Part shown: piece after piece, positions 27,033-36,409 of the stretch
How the letters are laid out: the number at the start of each line of letters is the position of its first letter
Position numbering within the stretch: the first letter of the stretch is position 1
Notes under the pieces: generated by a model
Seen by the model: the letters and a program-made list of their open reading frames with translations, nothing else
Database searches by the model: none
What the model was told of the DNA's origin: nothing
Translations under genes and position numbers: made by a program
From: Viridibacterium sp047600765
GTDB taxonomy: Bacteria; Pseudomonadota; Gammaproteobacteria; Burkholderiales; Rhodocyclaceae
Assembly (NCBI GenBank): GCA_047600765.1
Contig: JASGKF010000001.1
Location: forward strand, 186,001 to 250,000
Length of the DNA stretch: 64,000 nucleotides
Direction of reading: 5' to 3'

Positions 27033-27779
27033 TCAAGTCTCGCCGTTGAGTTCGTCGGCGCGCGCCTGCGCAGCCTTGAAATCGAGCGTGCCTTCGTAGA
27101 TCGCGCGACCGGTGATGGCGCCGATGACACCCTCTTCTTCGACGGCGCACAGCGCATCGATGTCGTCGAGGTTGGTCACACCACCGCTGGCGATGACGGG
27201 AATGCGCAGCGCCTGCGCCAGCTTGACGGTCGCCTCGATGTTCACGCCGCCGAGCATGCCGTCACGACCGATATCGGTATAGATGACGCCTTCGACGCCG
27301 TAGTCCTCGAACTTCTTGGCGAGGTCGATGACATCGTGCCCGGTCAGCTTGGACCAGCCGTCCACGGCAACCTTGCCGTCCTTGGCATCCAGACCGACGA
27401 TGATGTGGCCGGGGAAAGCGCCGCAGGCATCGTGCAGGAAGCCAGGGTTCTTGACCGCAGCGGTACCGATGATGACGTAGCTGATACCGTCATCGAGATA
27501 GCGTTCGATGGTGTCCAGATCACGGATACCGCCGCCAAGCTGCACGGGGATTTCGTCACCCACTTCGGCAATGATGGCCTTGATGACGGCTTCGTTTTTG
27601 GGCTTGCCAGCCACGGCGCCGTTGAGGTCAACGAGGTGCAGGCGTCGGCCGCCTTGCTCGACCCAGTGGCGCGCCATGGCGGCAGGGTCTTCAGAAAACA
27701 CGGTGGCATCCTGCATATCACCCTGACGGAGACGCACACAATGTCCGTCCTTGAGATCGATGGCGGGGATCAGCAACAT
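27033..27779 (-). CDS. hisA: ProFAR isomerase
   Basis: 248 residues from ATG at 27779 (MLLIPAIDLKDGHCVRL). The TIM barrel has catalytic Asp in AIDLKDG and in YTDIGRDGMLGG. Converts ProFAR to PRFAR. The frame stays open far upstream but has no homology there. The 40 bases before the ATG are pyrimidine-rich with no Shine-Dalgarno match, unusual for this operon. Confidence 0.96.
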   Translation of the reverse strand: MLLIPAIDLKDGHCVRLRQGDMQDATVFSEDPAAMARHWVEQGGRRLHLVDLNGAVAGKPKNEAVIKAIIAEVGDEIPVQLGGGIRDLDTIERYLDDGISYVIIGTAAVKNPGFLHDACGAFPGHIIVGLDAKDGKVAVDGWSKLTGHDVIDLAKKFEDYGVEGVIYTDIGRDGMLGGVNIEATVKLAQALRIPVIASGGVTNLDDIDALCAVEEEGVIGAITGRAIYEGTLDFKAAQARADELNGET

Positions 27780-27870
27780 GATGAAGTCGGGGGCGGTGAA
27801 AGAAGGGGTTGAAGAGGTTTGACCTGGCGGAGGGGAACCGGATGGGGCGTACGTGAAAAGTCGGGTACGT

Positions 27871-28515
27871 TCAGGGCTGCCAGGCAATGAAATTCGACAG
27901 GAGGCGCAAGCCAGCGGCGGCGCTCTTTTCTGGGTGGAACTGGATGGCGGCGATATTAGCTTGGGCCACTGCACAGGTAAAGGGCACGCCATAAACCGTG
28001 CGGGCTGCCGTGGCGCCGCCGTCTGCCGGTTCGCAGTAGTAGCTATGCACGAAATAGAAGCGCTCGCCCTGCCCTTCGGGCGTGGCAATGCCCTCCCAGA
28101 GCGCATGGGGAGCGGTCGGCAACACCTCGTTCCAGCCCATGTGCGGCACCTTGAGGTACCCACCGTCCGGCGACGCCATGTCACCCGCAAAGCGGCGCAC
28201 CCGGCCGGCCAACAGACCAAGCCCCTTGGTATCGCCTTCTTCACTATGGTCGAACAGCATCTGCATGCCCACGCAAATCCCCAAGAACGGGCGGTCTTCC
28301 GCCACACGCAACAAGGAATCATGCAATCCACGTGCCAGGAACTCGCGCATGCAGTCGTGCATGGCACCCTGCCCCGGCACGATGACGCGGTCAGCGTCCA
28401 GCAGGGTCTGCGACTGATCGCTGACAATGACCTGCGCTTGCGGGGCGACCTTTTCGACGGCCTTGGCCACCGAGCGCAGGTTACCCATGCCGTAATCCAC
28501 GATCACTACTTTCAT
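27871..28515 (-). CDS. hisH: Imidazole glycerol phosphate synthase, glutaminase subunit
   Basis: About 214 residues from ATG at 28515 (MKVVIVDYGMGNLRSV); a GTG three codons earlier is possible. Class I glutamine amidotransferase: nucleophile in FLGICVGMQMLF, His/Glu in QFHPEKSAAAG. Supplies ammonia to HisF. Separated from hisA by 91 bases, the widest gap in the his cluster. Confidence 0.96.
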   Translation of the reverse strand: MKVVIVDYGMGNLRSVAKAVEKVAPQAQVIVSDQSQTLLDADRVIVPGQGAMHDCMREFLARGLHDSLLRVAEDRPFLGICVGMQMLFDHSEEGDTKGLGLLAGRVRRFAGDMASPDGGYLKVPHMGWNEVLPTAPHALWEGIATPEGQGERFYFVHSYYCEPADGGATAARTVYGVPFTCAVAQANIAAIQFHPEKSAAAGLRLLSNFIAWQP

Positions 28516-28545
28516 GCTCGTCACCGCTACCTCAGGTCGCCCTGA

Positions 28546-29148
28546 TTACAGCGCCCCCTTGGTGGAAGGAATGCTGCCGGCAGCGCGCGGATCGACCGTC
28601 ACCGCGGCACGCAGGGCGCGCGCGAAGGCCTTGAACACGGTCTCGCACTGGTGGTGGGCGTTGATGCCGCGCAGGTTGTCGATGTGCAGGGTCACGAGGG
28701 CGTGATTGACGAAGCCCTGGAAGAACTCGCGCACGAGGTCGACATCGAAGTCGCCGATGCGCGCACGCGTGAATTCGACGTTCTGCACGAGGCCGGGACG
28801 GCCGGACAGATCAACCACCACGCGCGACAAAGCTTCGTCGAGCGGCACATAGGCATGGCCGTAACGCACGAGGCCCTTCTTGTCGCCAACCGCCTTGGCA
28901 AAGGCCTGACCCAGCGTGATGCCGACGTCTTCCAGCGTGTGGTGGGCGTCGATGTGCAGATCGCCCTTGGCTTCGATCTCGAGGTCGATGAGGCCGTGGC
29001 GCACGATCTGGTCGAGCATGTGGTCGAGGAAGGGCACGCCGGTATCCAGCTTGCCGACACCCGTACCGTCGAGGTTGATCGCCACGCGGATCTGCGTCTC
29101 AAGGGTGTTGCGCACAATCTCGGCCTTGCGGCTGTTCGGGGCAGTCAT
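28546..29148 (-). CDS. hisB: Imidazoleglycerol-phosphate dehydratase
   Basis: 200 residues from ATG at 29148 (MTAPNSRKAEIVRNTLET). Mn-binding His-rich motifs: GVPFLDHMLDQ, DLHIDAHHTLEDVGI and GINAHHQCETVFKA. Catalyses IGP to imidazole-acetol phosphate. Monofunctional: no histidinol-phosphatase domain, so that activity must come from elsewhere. Confidence 0.96.
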   Translation of the reverse strand: MTAPNSRKAEIVRNTLETQIRVAINLDGTGVGKLDTGVPFLDHMLDQIVRHGLIDLEIEAKGDLHIDAHHTLEDVGITLGQAFAKAVGDKKGLVRYGHAYVPLDEALSRVVVDLSGRPGLVQNVEFTRARIGDFDVDLVREFFQGFVNHALVTLHIDNLRGINAHHQCETVFKAFARALRAAVTVDPRAAGSIPSTKGAL

Positions 29149-29158
29149 TGCAGTTCTC

Positions 29159-30241
29159 TCAGAGGATTTCGGACAGTACGTTGAGGAAGGCATCGTTCTC
29201 GGCCGGCGTGCCGATGGTGACGCGCAGGCAATTGGCGAGCAAGGGGTGCGCGCCATGCAGGTTCTTGATGAGGATCTGACGATCCTTGAGCGCCTGGAAA
29301 GTCGCGGGCGCATCGGGCACGCGCAGCAGCAGGAAGTTGGCCTGGCTGCGGAAGACCTGCACACCGCTGATGCCTGCCAGCTCGTGGAAAACCCGCGTGC
29401 GCTCACCGACGATGATCTCGGCCTGCGCTTCCAGCGCGTTGCTAGCCTTGAGCACTTGCGTCGCAATCGCCTGCGTCAGCGAGTTGATGTTGTACGGCAG
29501 GCGCAGCTTTTCCAGCTCGTTGATGATGGCCGGCGCGGCCGCCATGTAGCCCAGTCGCAGCGCGGCAAGACCCAGCTTGGACAGCGTGCGCATCACCACC
29601 AGATTCGGGAACTCGGCCAGACGCGGCATGAAGCTCTTGCCCGACGCGAACGGCGTGTAAGCCTCATCAACCACCACCAGCCCCGGTGCGGCCTTGATGA
29701 TGGCGGCGATCTCGTCAGCAGCGAACAGGTTGCCAGTCGGGTTGTTCGGGTAGGCGATAAACACCAGTGCCGGCTTCTCGCGCTCGATGGCCGCCAGCGT
29801 GGCTTCGAAGTCCAGGCTGAAGTCTTCGCGCAGCGGCACGCCGACGTAACGCAAGCCGCAGAAGGTAGCGATCATGCGGTACATGACAAAGCCGGGCTCG
29901 ATGGCCAGCACAGTAGCGCCGGGCTTGGCCACAGCCATCTCGAGAATCTGGATCAGCTCGTCCGAACCATTGCCCAGCATCAGGCCGCTGTCAGCAGGCA
30001 CCTGCATGGCTTCGCGCAGCGCGCTCTTGAGATGCGCAGCAGAAGCATCCGGGTAGCGATTGAGCGCCACACCATGTGCCACTTCCGACACCACGTCACG
30101 CAGTTTTTCCGGCAGATGGAAGGGATTCTCCATCGCGTCGAGCTTGATCATGCCTGCGGCAGGCGGCACGTGATAGGCCGACAGGGCCTGAATCTCGGGG
30201 CGGATGAGTTGCTGCACAAGCGCTTGCGCGTCGGTGGTCAT
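29159..30241 (-). CDS. hisC: Histidinol-phosphate aminotransferase
   Basis: 360 residues, fold-type I PLP enzyme. Signs: IKLDAMENPF, LGNGSDELIQ, YPNNPTGNLF, VVDEAYTPFA and the PLP lysine in RTLSKLGLAALRLGY. Transfers the amino group from glutamate to imidazole-acetol phosphate. Ten bases upstream of hisB; the uncorrected hisD reading frame runs into its 5' end. Confidence 0.95.
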   Translation of the reverse strand: MTTDAQALVQQLIRPEIQALSAYHVPPAAGMIKLDAMENPFHLPEKLRDVVSEVAHGVALNRYPDASAAHLKSALREAMQVPADSGLMLGNGSDELIQILEMAVAKPGATVLAIEPGFVMYRMIATFCGLRYVGVPLREDFSLDFEATLAAIEREKPALVFIAYPNNPTGNLFAADEIAAIIKAAPGLVVVDEAYTPFASGKSFMPRLAEFPNLVVMRTLSKLGLAALRLGYMAAAPAIINELEKLRLPYNINSLTQAIATQVLKASNALEAQAEIIVGERTRVFHELAGISGVQVFRSQANFLLLRVPDAPATFQALKDRQILIKNLHGAHPLLANCLRVTIGTPAENDAFLNVLSEIL

Positions 30242-30277
30242 GGAAAAGCTCGCTATGGGAACACGCCGATTGTAAGG

Positions 30278-31568
30278 TTATTTGCGGTACAGGGCCGACA
30301 GGGCATGCGCCTGCAGGCCTTCGCCGTAGGCCAGCGTCGCAGCCACCGGGGCCAGCGTCTGCTGCTCCCTCGCGCGACATGCGGATCAGACTGGTGCGCT
30401 TCTGGAAGTCGTAGGCGCCCAGCGGCGACGAGAAGCGTGCGCTGCGGCCGGTCGGCAGCACATGATTGGGGCCGGCGCAGTAGTCGCCCAGCGCCTCGAC
30501 CGACCAGTGGCCGATGAAGATGGCGCCGGCGTGGCGGATCTTCGGCAGCAGGGCCTCTGCGTCATGCACGGACAGCTCAAGGTGTTCAGCGGCCACGTAG
30601 TTGGCAATCTCGCAGGCTTCGTCGAGGTCGCGCACCAGAATCAGCGCGCCGCGATCCTGCAGCGAGGCACGGATGATCTCCGCGCGCGGCATGGTCGGCA
30701 GCAACTTGGCAATGGATTCGGCAACGCGTTCGAGGTAAGCCGCGTCCGGGCACAGCAGGATGGACTGCGCGCGCTCGTCGTGCTCGGCCTGCGCAAACAT
30801 GTCCATCGCCACCCAGTCCGGGTCGCCCGAACCGTCGGCAATGATCAACACTTCGGACGGCCCCGCCACCATGTCGATGCCGACACGGCCGAACACGCGG
30901 CGCTTGGCTTCAGCCACGTAGGCATTGCCGGGGCCGACGATCTTGTCGACTTCAGGGATGCTCTGTGTGCCGTAGGCCAGCGCGGCCACGGCCTGTGCGC
31001 CGCCAATCGTGAATACGCGATCGACACCCGCCAGCGCGGCAGCTGCCAGCACCAGCGGATTGCGCTCGCCACCCGGCGTCGGCGCCACCATGATGATTTC
31101 GCCCACGCCCGCGACCTTGGCCGGCATGGCGTTCATGAGCACGGAGCTGGGATAGCTGGCCTTGCCGCCCGGCACGTAGATGCCGACGCGATCCAGCGGC
31201 GTGACGCGCTGGCCGAGGCGCGTGCCATCGGCTTCGGCAATCTCCCAGTCTTGCTGCACCTGATGCTCGTGGTAGTCGCGCACACGCTGGCAAGCGGTTT
31301 CCAGCGCGCTGCGTTGCTCGGCGTTGAGGCTATCCAGAGCACGCTGCAGTTCGGGCTTCGACACTTCGAGCTGAGCCATGCTGGCAGCGTCGAGTCGGTC
31401 GAAGCGACGCGTCAGGTCAAGCACGGCGGCATCGCCGCGCGCGCGTACGTCCTGGATGATGTCCGTCACGGTCTGCTGCACGCCGGCATCCAGCGCGGCT
31501 TCGAAGGCCAGCAGCGCTTCGAGGCGCGAGCGGAAATCCGCATCGGTACTCGACAGACGATTGATCAT
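30278..31568 (-). pseudogene. hisD: Histidinol dehydrogenase with an apparent single-base frameshift near the 3' end
   Basis: Start ATG at 31568, overlapping the hisG stop (ATGA). Residues through KRTSLIRMSREGA match HisD, including YVPGGKASYPSSVLMN, GPGNAYV, MVAGPSEVLI, the Zn/catalytic region HLELSVHD and GPNHVLPTG. After SREGA the frame goes astray, but the +1 frame gives the expected tail QTLAPVAATLAYGEGLQAH, closing with LYRK and a stop at 30278-30280. Deleting one base near 30360-30368 restores a normal 429-residue protein. Uncorrected, the protein would run on to 30096 inside hisC. The site is in GCAGCAG, not a long homopolymer. Sequencing error is likely in an otherwise complete his operon, but a real mutation would cause histidine auxotrophy. 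Confidence 0.88.
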
Positions 31569-32212
31569 GGCTTGACCGCCCCGGCGAAGGCTTCGATGAC
31601 CGGCTGCAGCAGCTCGCGCTTGAGCTTGAGCGCGGCCTGATTGACGACCAGTCGCGAGCTGATCTGCATGATCTCTTCGACTTCGACGAGCTTGTTCGCG
31701 CGCAGGGTGCCGCCCGTGGAGACGAGGTCGACGATGGCATCGGCCAGGCCCACCAGCGGTGCCAGCTCCATCGAGCCATAAAGCTTGATGAGGTCGACGT
31801 GCACGCCCTTTGCCGCAAAGTGCTCGCGCGCCATCTGCATGTACTTGGTGGCGACGCGGATGCGCGCACCGCGCTGCACGGCGGCGGCATAGTCGAAACC
31901 GGCTTGCACTGCGACGCTCATGCGGCACTTGGCAATGTTGAGATCGAGCGGCTGATACAACCCTGCTCCACCATGTTCGAACAGCACATCCTTACCCGCG
32001 ATGCCGAGGTCAGCCGCACCATACTGCACATAGGTCGGCGTATCGCTGGCGCGCACGATGACGAGGTTCACCTCGGGCCGGTTGGTACCGATGATGAGCT
32101 TGCGCGACGACTCCGGGTTCTCGCTCGGCACGATGCCGGCGGCAGCCAGCAGCGGCAGGGTTTCTTCGAAGATGCGCCCCTTGGAGAGCGCGAGGGTGAT
32201 TCCGTTTGACAT
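31565..32212 (-). CDS. hisG: ATP phosphoribosyltransferase, short form
   Basis: 215 residues (MSNGITLALSKGRIFEETLPLL), lacking the C-terminal regulatory domain of long HisG. Short HisG needs HisZ for activity and feedback inhibition; hisZ is not in this window. PRPP-binding loop: VDLVSTGGTLRANKL. First step of histidine synthesis; 14 bases after murA. Confidence 0.96.
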   Translation of the reverse strand: MSNGITLALSKGRIFEETLPLLAAAGIVPSENPESSRKLIIGTNRPEVNLVIVRASDTPTYVQYGAADLGIAGKDVLFEHGGAGLYQPLDLNIAKCRMSVAVQAGFDYAAAVQRGARIRVATKYMQMAREHFAAKGVHVDLIKLYGSMELAPLVGLADAIVDLVSTGGTLRANKLVEVEEIMQISSRLVVNQAALKLKRELLQPVIEAFAGAVKP

Positions 32213-32226
32213 GATGGTCTGTTCGT

Positions 32227-33477
32227 TCAGTTCAGGCGGCGTGCCCGCGCGCCCAGCGCAGCGAGCTTCTGCTCCAGCTTCTCGTAGCCACGATCCAGAT
32301 GGTAGATGCGGTCAATGATGGTCTCGCCTTCCGCCACCAGACCGGCGATGACCAGCGAGGCCGAAGCGCGCAGGTCGGTCGCCATTACGGTTGCGCCTTG
32401 CAGACGTTCAACGCCGGTGACGACAGCCGTGTTGCCGTCGATGCGGATGTTGGCACCGAGACGTTGCAGCTCGACAGCATGCATGAAGCGGTTCTCGAAG
32501 ATGGTCTCGCGGATCACGGCGGTACCGTTCGCCACGCTGTTGATGGCCATGAACTGCGCCTGCATGTCAGTCGGGAAAGCCGGATACGGTGCCGTGCGAA
32601 TGCTCACCGCAGTCAGACGCTGCGGCGCCTTGATGCCGATGGCGTCACGCTCGATGTTGATTTCGCAACCTGCGTCCATGAGCTTGTCGACCACCGCGTC
32701 GAGATACGCTGACGAGGTGTTGGTCAGACGTGCTTCACCACCTGCAGCAGCGACGGCGCACAGATAGGTGCCAGTCTCGATGCGATCCGGCATCACGCGA
32801 TGCGTAGCGCCGTGCATGCGCTCGACACCGCGGATGCGGATGATGTCGGTGCCGGCGCCGGAAATCTGCGCGCCCATGGCGATCAGGCAGTTGGCCAGAT
32901 CGACCACTTCAGGTTCGCGCGCGGCGTTCTCGATGACGGTTTCGCCCTCGGCCAGACAAGCCGCCATCAGCAGGTTCTCGGTGCCCGTTACCGTCACCAT
33001 GTCGGTGAGGATGCGCGTGCCTTTCAGACGCTTGGCCGTGGCGTGCATGTAGCCATGTTCGACATTGATCATGGCACCCATGGCCTGCAGGCCCTTGATG
33101 TGCTGATCGACAGGACGTGCGCCAATGCCGCAGCCGCCCGGCAGGCTCACCTTGGCTTCGCCGCAACGTGCAGTGAGCGGCCCAAGCACCAGCACGGATG
33201 CGCGCATGGTCTTGACGAGGTCGTAAGACGCGAAGGGATTCGTGATCTCGCTCGCGTCGAGCTGCACGGTGTCGCCTTCGTATTGCGTCTTGACGCCCAT
33301 CTGGCCCAGCAGCTTGAGCAGGGTCAGCGTGTCGTTGAGGCGCGGCACATTGGTGATGGTCACCGGCTCGCGTGTCAGCAACGCTGCGCAGAGAATCGGC
33401 AGGGCCGCGTTCTTGGCACCGGAAATGGCGATTTCGCCCGACAGGCGAGCACCGCCTTCAATCAATAGTTTGTCCAT
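32227..33477 (-). CDS. murA: UDP-N-acetylglucosamine 1-carboxyvinyltransferase
   Basis: 416 residues, EPSP-synthase fold. Catalytic Cys116 in LPGGCGIGARPVDQH (the fosfomycin target), substrate Lys22 in ISGAKNAALP. First committed step of peptidoglycan synthesis, cytoplasmic. Next to ibaG and the mla genes, as in many proteobacteria. Confidence 0.97.
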   Translation of the reverse strand: MDKLLIEGGARLSGEIAISGAKNAALPILCAALLTREPVTITNVPRLNDTLTLLKLLGQMGVKTQYEGDTVQLDASEITNPFASYDLVKTMRASVLVLGPLTARCGEAKVSLPGGCGIGARPVDQHIKGLQAMGAMINVEHGYMHATAKRLKGTRILTDMVTVTGTENLLMAACLAEGETVIENAAREPEVVDLANCLIAMGAQISGAGTDIIRIRGVERMHGATHRVMPDRIETGTYLCAVAAAGGEARLTNTSSAYLDAVVDKLMDAGCEINIERDAIGIKAPQRLTAVSIRTAPYPAFPTDMQAQFMAINSVANGTAVIRETIFENRFMHAVELQRLGANIRIDGNTAVVTGVERLQGATVMATDLRASASLVIAGLVAEGETIIDRIYHLDRGYEKLEQKLAALGARARRLN

Positions 33478-33533
33478 GGTTCCTTGAGTACTTCAGCTTC
33501 AGCCTCGGCGAAGACAGCGAGGCCGGCATTGCG

Positions 33534-33785
33534 TTACAGCGTTTTCTGGAATTCGTCCCACTGGGCGGGGGTATAGGTCTGCAGTTGCAGGGCATGAATC
33601 TCGTTGCCCATGAGCTTGCCGAGGGTGCCGTAGACCGCCTGATGCTGGCGCACGCGCATCTGCCCTTCAAAGGCGGCGCTAACCACGATGCCGGAAAAAT
33701 GCACGCCATCGTCGCCTTCAATGGCCACGAACTGACAGGGGAGACCTGCCTCGATCAATCGCTGGATTTCTGCTGCCTGGAACAT
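33534..33785 (-). CDS. ibaG: BolA-family protein (IbaG-like)
   Basis: 83 residues. The BolA fold has the conserved FSGIVVSAAFEGQMRVRQHQAVYGTL segment, including the helix-turn-helix-like region and a His likely to ligate an Fe-S cluster with monothiol glutaredoxins. It sits 56 bases before murA, the same place as E. coli ibaG. Confidence 0.92.
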   Translation of the reverse strand: MFQAAEIQRLIEAGLPCQFVAIEGDDGVHFSGIVVSAAFEGQMRVRQHQAVYGTLGKLMGNEIHALQLQTYTPAQWDEFQKTL

Positions 33786-33809
33786 TTTTTGTGCTTTGCG
33801 GTAAGCGGT

Positions 33810-34565
33810 TCAGTGCCGAAGTTTATAGCCCCGCCGCAGCATTTCGAGGCAAATCCCGGCAAAAAGCCCCAAGGCAAGCATCACCACAGTAATGCTGAGC
33901 CAGGGAGAGACGTCCGAAACCCCGAAAAATCCGTAGCGGAAGCCGTCAATCATGAAGAAAAACGGGTTCAGATGCGAGACCCCCTGCCAGAAGGCCGGCA
34001 GGGAATGGATGGAATAGAACACGCCCGACAGCATGGTCAAAGGCATGATCAGGAAGTTCTGGAAGGCGGCCAGCTGGTCGAACTTGTCCGCCCAGATGCC
34101 GGCAATAATGCCCAATGTGCCCATCAGCGCACCGCCCAGCAGCACGAAACAGAACACCCACAGCGGATGCGCCATGCTGACCTGCGCGAACGGCAGCGAA
34201 GCCAGCCAGACGCCAACACCCACCAGCACACCTCGCAGGATGGAGGCCAGCACGTAAGCGCCGTAGAACTCGCTCCAGGAAATGGGCGGCAGCAACACGA
34301 AGACGATATTGCCCGTCAGCTTGCTCTGGATCAACGACGAAGAGCTGTTGGCGAAGGCGTTCTGCAGCACCGACATCATGACCAGCCCCGGAATGAGGAA
34401 GTCCGTGTAGTGCAGGCTGTCATAGACCTTGATGCGGTCAGCCAGTACGTGCGAGAAGATCATCAGGTACATCACGGCCGACAGCACAGGCGCCGCCACA
34501 GTCTGGAAAGCAACCTTCCAGAAACGCAGCGTTTCCTTGTACAGCAGGGTGCGGAAGGCAATCAC
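33810..34565 (-). CDS. ABC-2-type exporter permease (YadH-like)
   Basis: 251 residues, six TM helices of the ABC-2 family: FQTVAAPVLSAVMYLMIF, ALMGTLGIIAGIWADKFDQLAAFQNF and the typical PLTMLSGVFYSIHSLP. It forms an exporter with the ATPase encoded just upstream (ATGA overlap). The substrate is unknown; embedding between mla genes and ibaG hints at a lipid or envelope substrate. Confidence 0.88.
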   Translation of the reverse strand: MIAFRTLLYKETLRFWKVAFQTVAAPVLSAVMYLMIFSHVLADRIKVYDSLHYTDFLIPGLVMMSVLQNAFANSSSSLIQSKLTGNIVFVLLPPISWSEFYGAYVLASILRGVLVGVGVWLASLPFAQVSMAHPLWVFCFVLLGGALMGTLGIIAGIWADKFDQLAAFQNFLIMPLTMLSGVFYSIHSLPAFWQGVSHLNPFFFMIDGFRYGFFGVSDVSPWLSITVVMLALGLFAGICLEMLRRGYKLRH

Positions 34566-35482
34566 GTGGCCTCCCGGTTCATCAAGTCGATGAACGCCTG
34601 CTCAAGGTCGGGCTTGCTGATCTCCACTTCCTGCAGCACGACGCCAGCGGCACGCAAACTGGCCAGCACGCCTTCGATTTCGTCGAAGCGCTCGAAGCCC
34701 AGCACGAAGACCTCACCGTCCTGCCGCACCAGCCGGCCACGCAAGGACTCCGGCAACGCTGCGCCAGCCTGCAGTCGCAACCTCAGCGTATGCGCGCTGA
34801 CGCGGGCGAGGATATTGCGGGTGGTATCCAGCGCAATCACCCGCCCGGCCTTGAGCATGGCGATGCGCGAGCAAAGCTCTTCTGCCTCTTCGAGGTAATG
34901 CGTCGTGAGCACGATGGTGTGCCCTTCGCCATTGAGGCGACGGATGAATTGCCACAGGGTCTGCCGCAACGCGACGTCCACCCCTGCGGTGGGCTCGTCG
35001 AGCACGATGACCGGCGGCTTGTGCACCAAGGCCTGCGCCACCAGTACGCGACGCTTCATTCCGCCCGATAACGAGCGCATGTTGGCGTCGGCTTTCGCCG
35101 TGAGATCGAGACTCTCCAGCAATTCATCGATCCAGGCTTCGTTGTTGCGGATGCCAAAGTAGCCGGACTGGATGCGCAACACTTCGCGCACCGAGAAAAA
35201 GGGATCGAACACCAGTTCCTGCGGTACGACGCCCAAGGCGGCACGCGCGGCACGGTAGTCGCTGACCACGTCGTGTCCGCTGACGCTGATACGTCCTTCA
35301 TCAAGACGCACAAGCCCGGCCAGCGCCGAAATCAGGGTTGTCTTGCCAGCCCCATTGGGGCCCAGCAAGGCGAAGAATTCGCCCTGGCGGATATCGAGGT
35401 CTACACCCGCCAGTGCCTGGAGATTGCCGTACCGCTTGACTGCCCCTTGCACCCGGATGGCAATGCCATCAGTGCTGGACAT
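34562..35482 (-). CDS. ABC exporter ATP-binding protein (YadG-like)
   Basis: 306 residues. Walker A GPNGAGKTT, signature LSGGMKRR, Walker B VIVLDEPTAGVD and H-loop TTHYLEEAEEL. The C-terminal extension (about 220-306) is usual for ABC-2 exporters. Overlaps the STAS gene by 14 bases at its start and the permease gene by four at its end. Confidence 0.92.
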   Translation of the reverse strand: MSSTDGIAIRVQGAVKRYGNLQALAGVDLDIRQGEFFALLGPNGAGKTTLISALAGLVRLDEGRISVSGHDVVSDYRAARAALGVVPQELVFDPFFSVREVLRIQSGYFGIRNNEAWIDELLESLDLTAKADANMRSLSGGMKRRVLVAQALVHKPPVIVLDEPTAGVDVALRQTLWQFIRRLNGEGHTIVLTTHYLEEAEELCSRIAMLKAGRVIALDTTRNILARVSAHTLRLRLQAGAALPESLRGRLVRQDGEVFVLGFERFDEIEGVLASLRAAGVVLQEVEISKPDLEQAFIDLMNREAT

Positions 35483-35783
35483 GCGTCGTCAGGCTTTCCG
35501 CCAACAGGGCGTCCACCCCGTACAAGCTGGCGAGGGAGGAAAAGCTCGCCGGAGCATTGATAAGCGAGAGACGGTGCCCGGAAGCCTGCGCAGCACGCAA
35601 CAGAGCCAGCACCAGCGACACGGCCGCCGAATCCAGCGCAGTGACTTCGGCCAAGTCCAGCGTACAGTCTGCCGCACACACTCGCGGCCCAGCGGCAGCC
35701 AGGACGGCGGTGACTTCATCTATGGTCAGGGCCCCCTGCAGACACAGGTGGCGCTGGCCGTCGACGTCGCGCTCGGCAATCAT
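35469..35783 (-). CDS. mlaB: STAS-domain protein MlaB
   Basis: 104 residues with a STAS fold: LCLQGALTIDEVTAVLAA and CTLDLAEVTALDSAAVSLVLALL, where the Ser in the helix cap is the conserved T/S site. MlaB stabilises the MlaFE transporter. The ATG overlaps the mlaC stop. Confidence 0.85.
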   Translation of the reverse strand: MIAERDVDGQRHLCLQGALTIDEVTAVLAAAGPRVCAADCTLDLAEVTALDSAAVSLVLALLRAAQASGHRLSLINAPASFSSLASLYGVDALLAESLTTHVQH

Positions 35784-36388
35784 TTCTTTTCGGCCGCCTT
35801 GGCTGCGTTCTTGTCGCGCAAGGATTTGATCAGACCATCAATGCCGCTGGCCTTGATCTCCTGACCGAAGCTGTCGCGGTAGTTCGCGATCAGGCTCACA
35901 CCCGCAACATAGACATCAAACACCTTCCAGTCGCCCGAAGGCTTGTGCAGGTCGTAGTCGATCTGCACAGGCTTGGCGCCCGGCTGCTTGACCTCAGTCT
36001 TGACGGTCACCTCGGGGTCGGACGACGCCTTGTACGGCTTCACATCCACGGTCTGGTTCTTGTATTGCGACAGCGAGTTGGCGTAGCTGCGCACCAGCAG
36101 GACCTGGAACTCCTTCGTCAGCTGGGTCTTCTGATCCGGCGTCGCATTGCGCCATTCACGCCCCACGGCCGAAGCCGTCATCTTCGTAAAGTCGAAGTGC
36201 GGCAGGATCTTGCCTTCCACGACCTCCTGGATGCGCTTCTGGTCACCCGCCTGGATGGCCTTGTCGGTCTTGATCAGCTCGATGATCTCGCCGGTCACCG
36301 TCTTGATCATCTGATCCGGGCCTTCCTGGGCGTGTGCCGAGGCAACAAGGCCCGCAATCAGAACGAATTTCGAGAAAAATTTCAGCAT
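35780..36388 (-). CDS. mlaC: MlaC-family periplasmic phospholipid-binding protein
   Basis: 202 residues with signal peptide MLKFFSKFVLIAGLVASAHA. MlaC fold motifs: ILPHFDFTKMTASAVGREWR, VLLVRSYANSL and WKVFDVYVAGVSLIANYRDSF. It shuttles phospholipids between the outer-membrane MlaA complex and the inner-membrane MlaFEDB complex. Confidence 0.93.
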   Translation of the reverse strand: MLKFFSKFVLIAGLVASAHAQEGPDQMIKTVTGEIIELIKTDKAIQAGDQKRIQEVVEGKILPHFDFTKMTASAVGREWRNATPDQKTQLTKEFQVLLVRSYANSLSQYKNQTVDVKPYKASSDPEVTVKTEVKQPGAKPVQIDYDLHKPSGDWKVFDVYVAGVSLIANYRDSFGQEIKASGIDGLIKSLRDKNAAKAAEKK

Positions 36389-36409
36389 GGTCTTCCTGTC
36401 AGGAAAGTG

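Noticed and set aside
27780..28427. In-frame N-terminal extension of hisA of 216 codons
   Set aside because: Overlaps hisH in another frame and has no family resemblance; HisA starts at 27779.
28916..30517. 533-codon plus-strand frame opposite hisB/hisC
   Set aside because: Antisense to two clear his genes; no domain.
33372..34898. 508-codon plus-strand frame opposite ibaG and the ABC permease
   Set aside because: Spans several real genes on the other strand; no homology seen.
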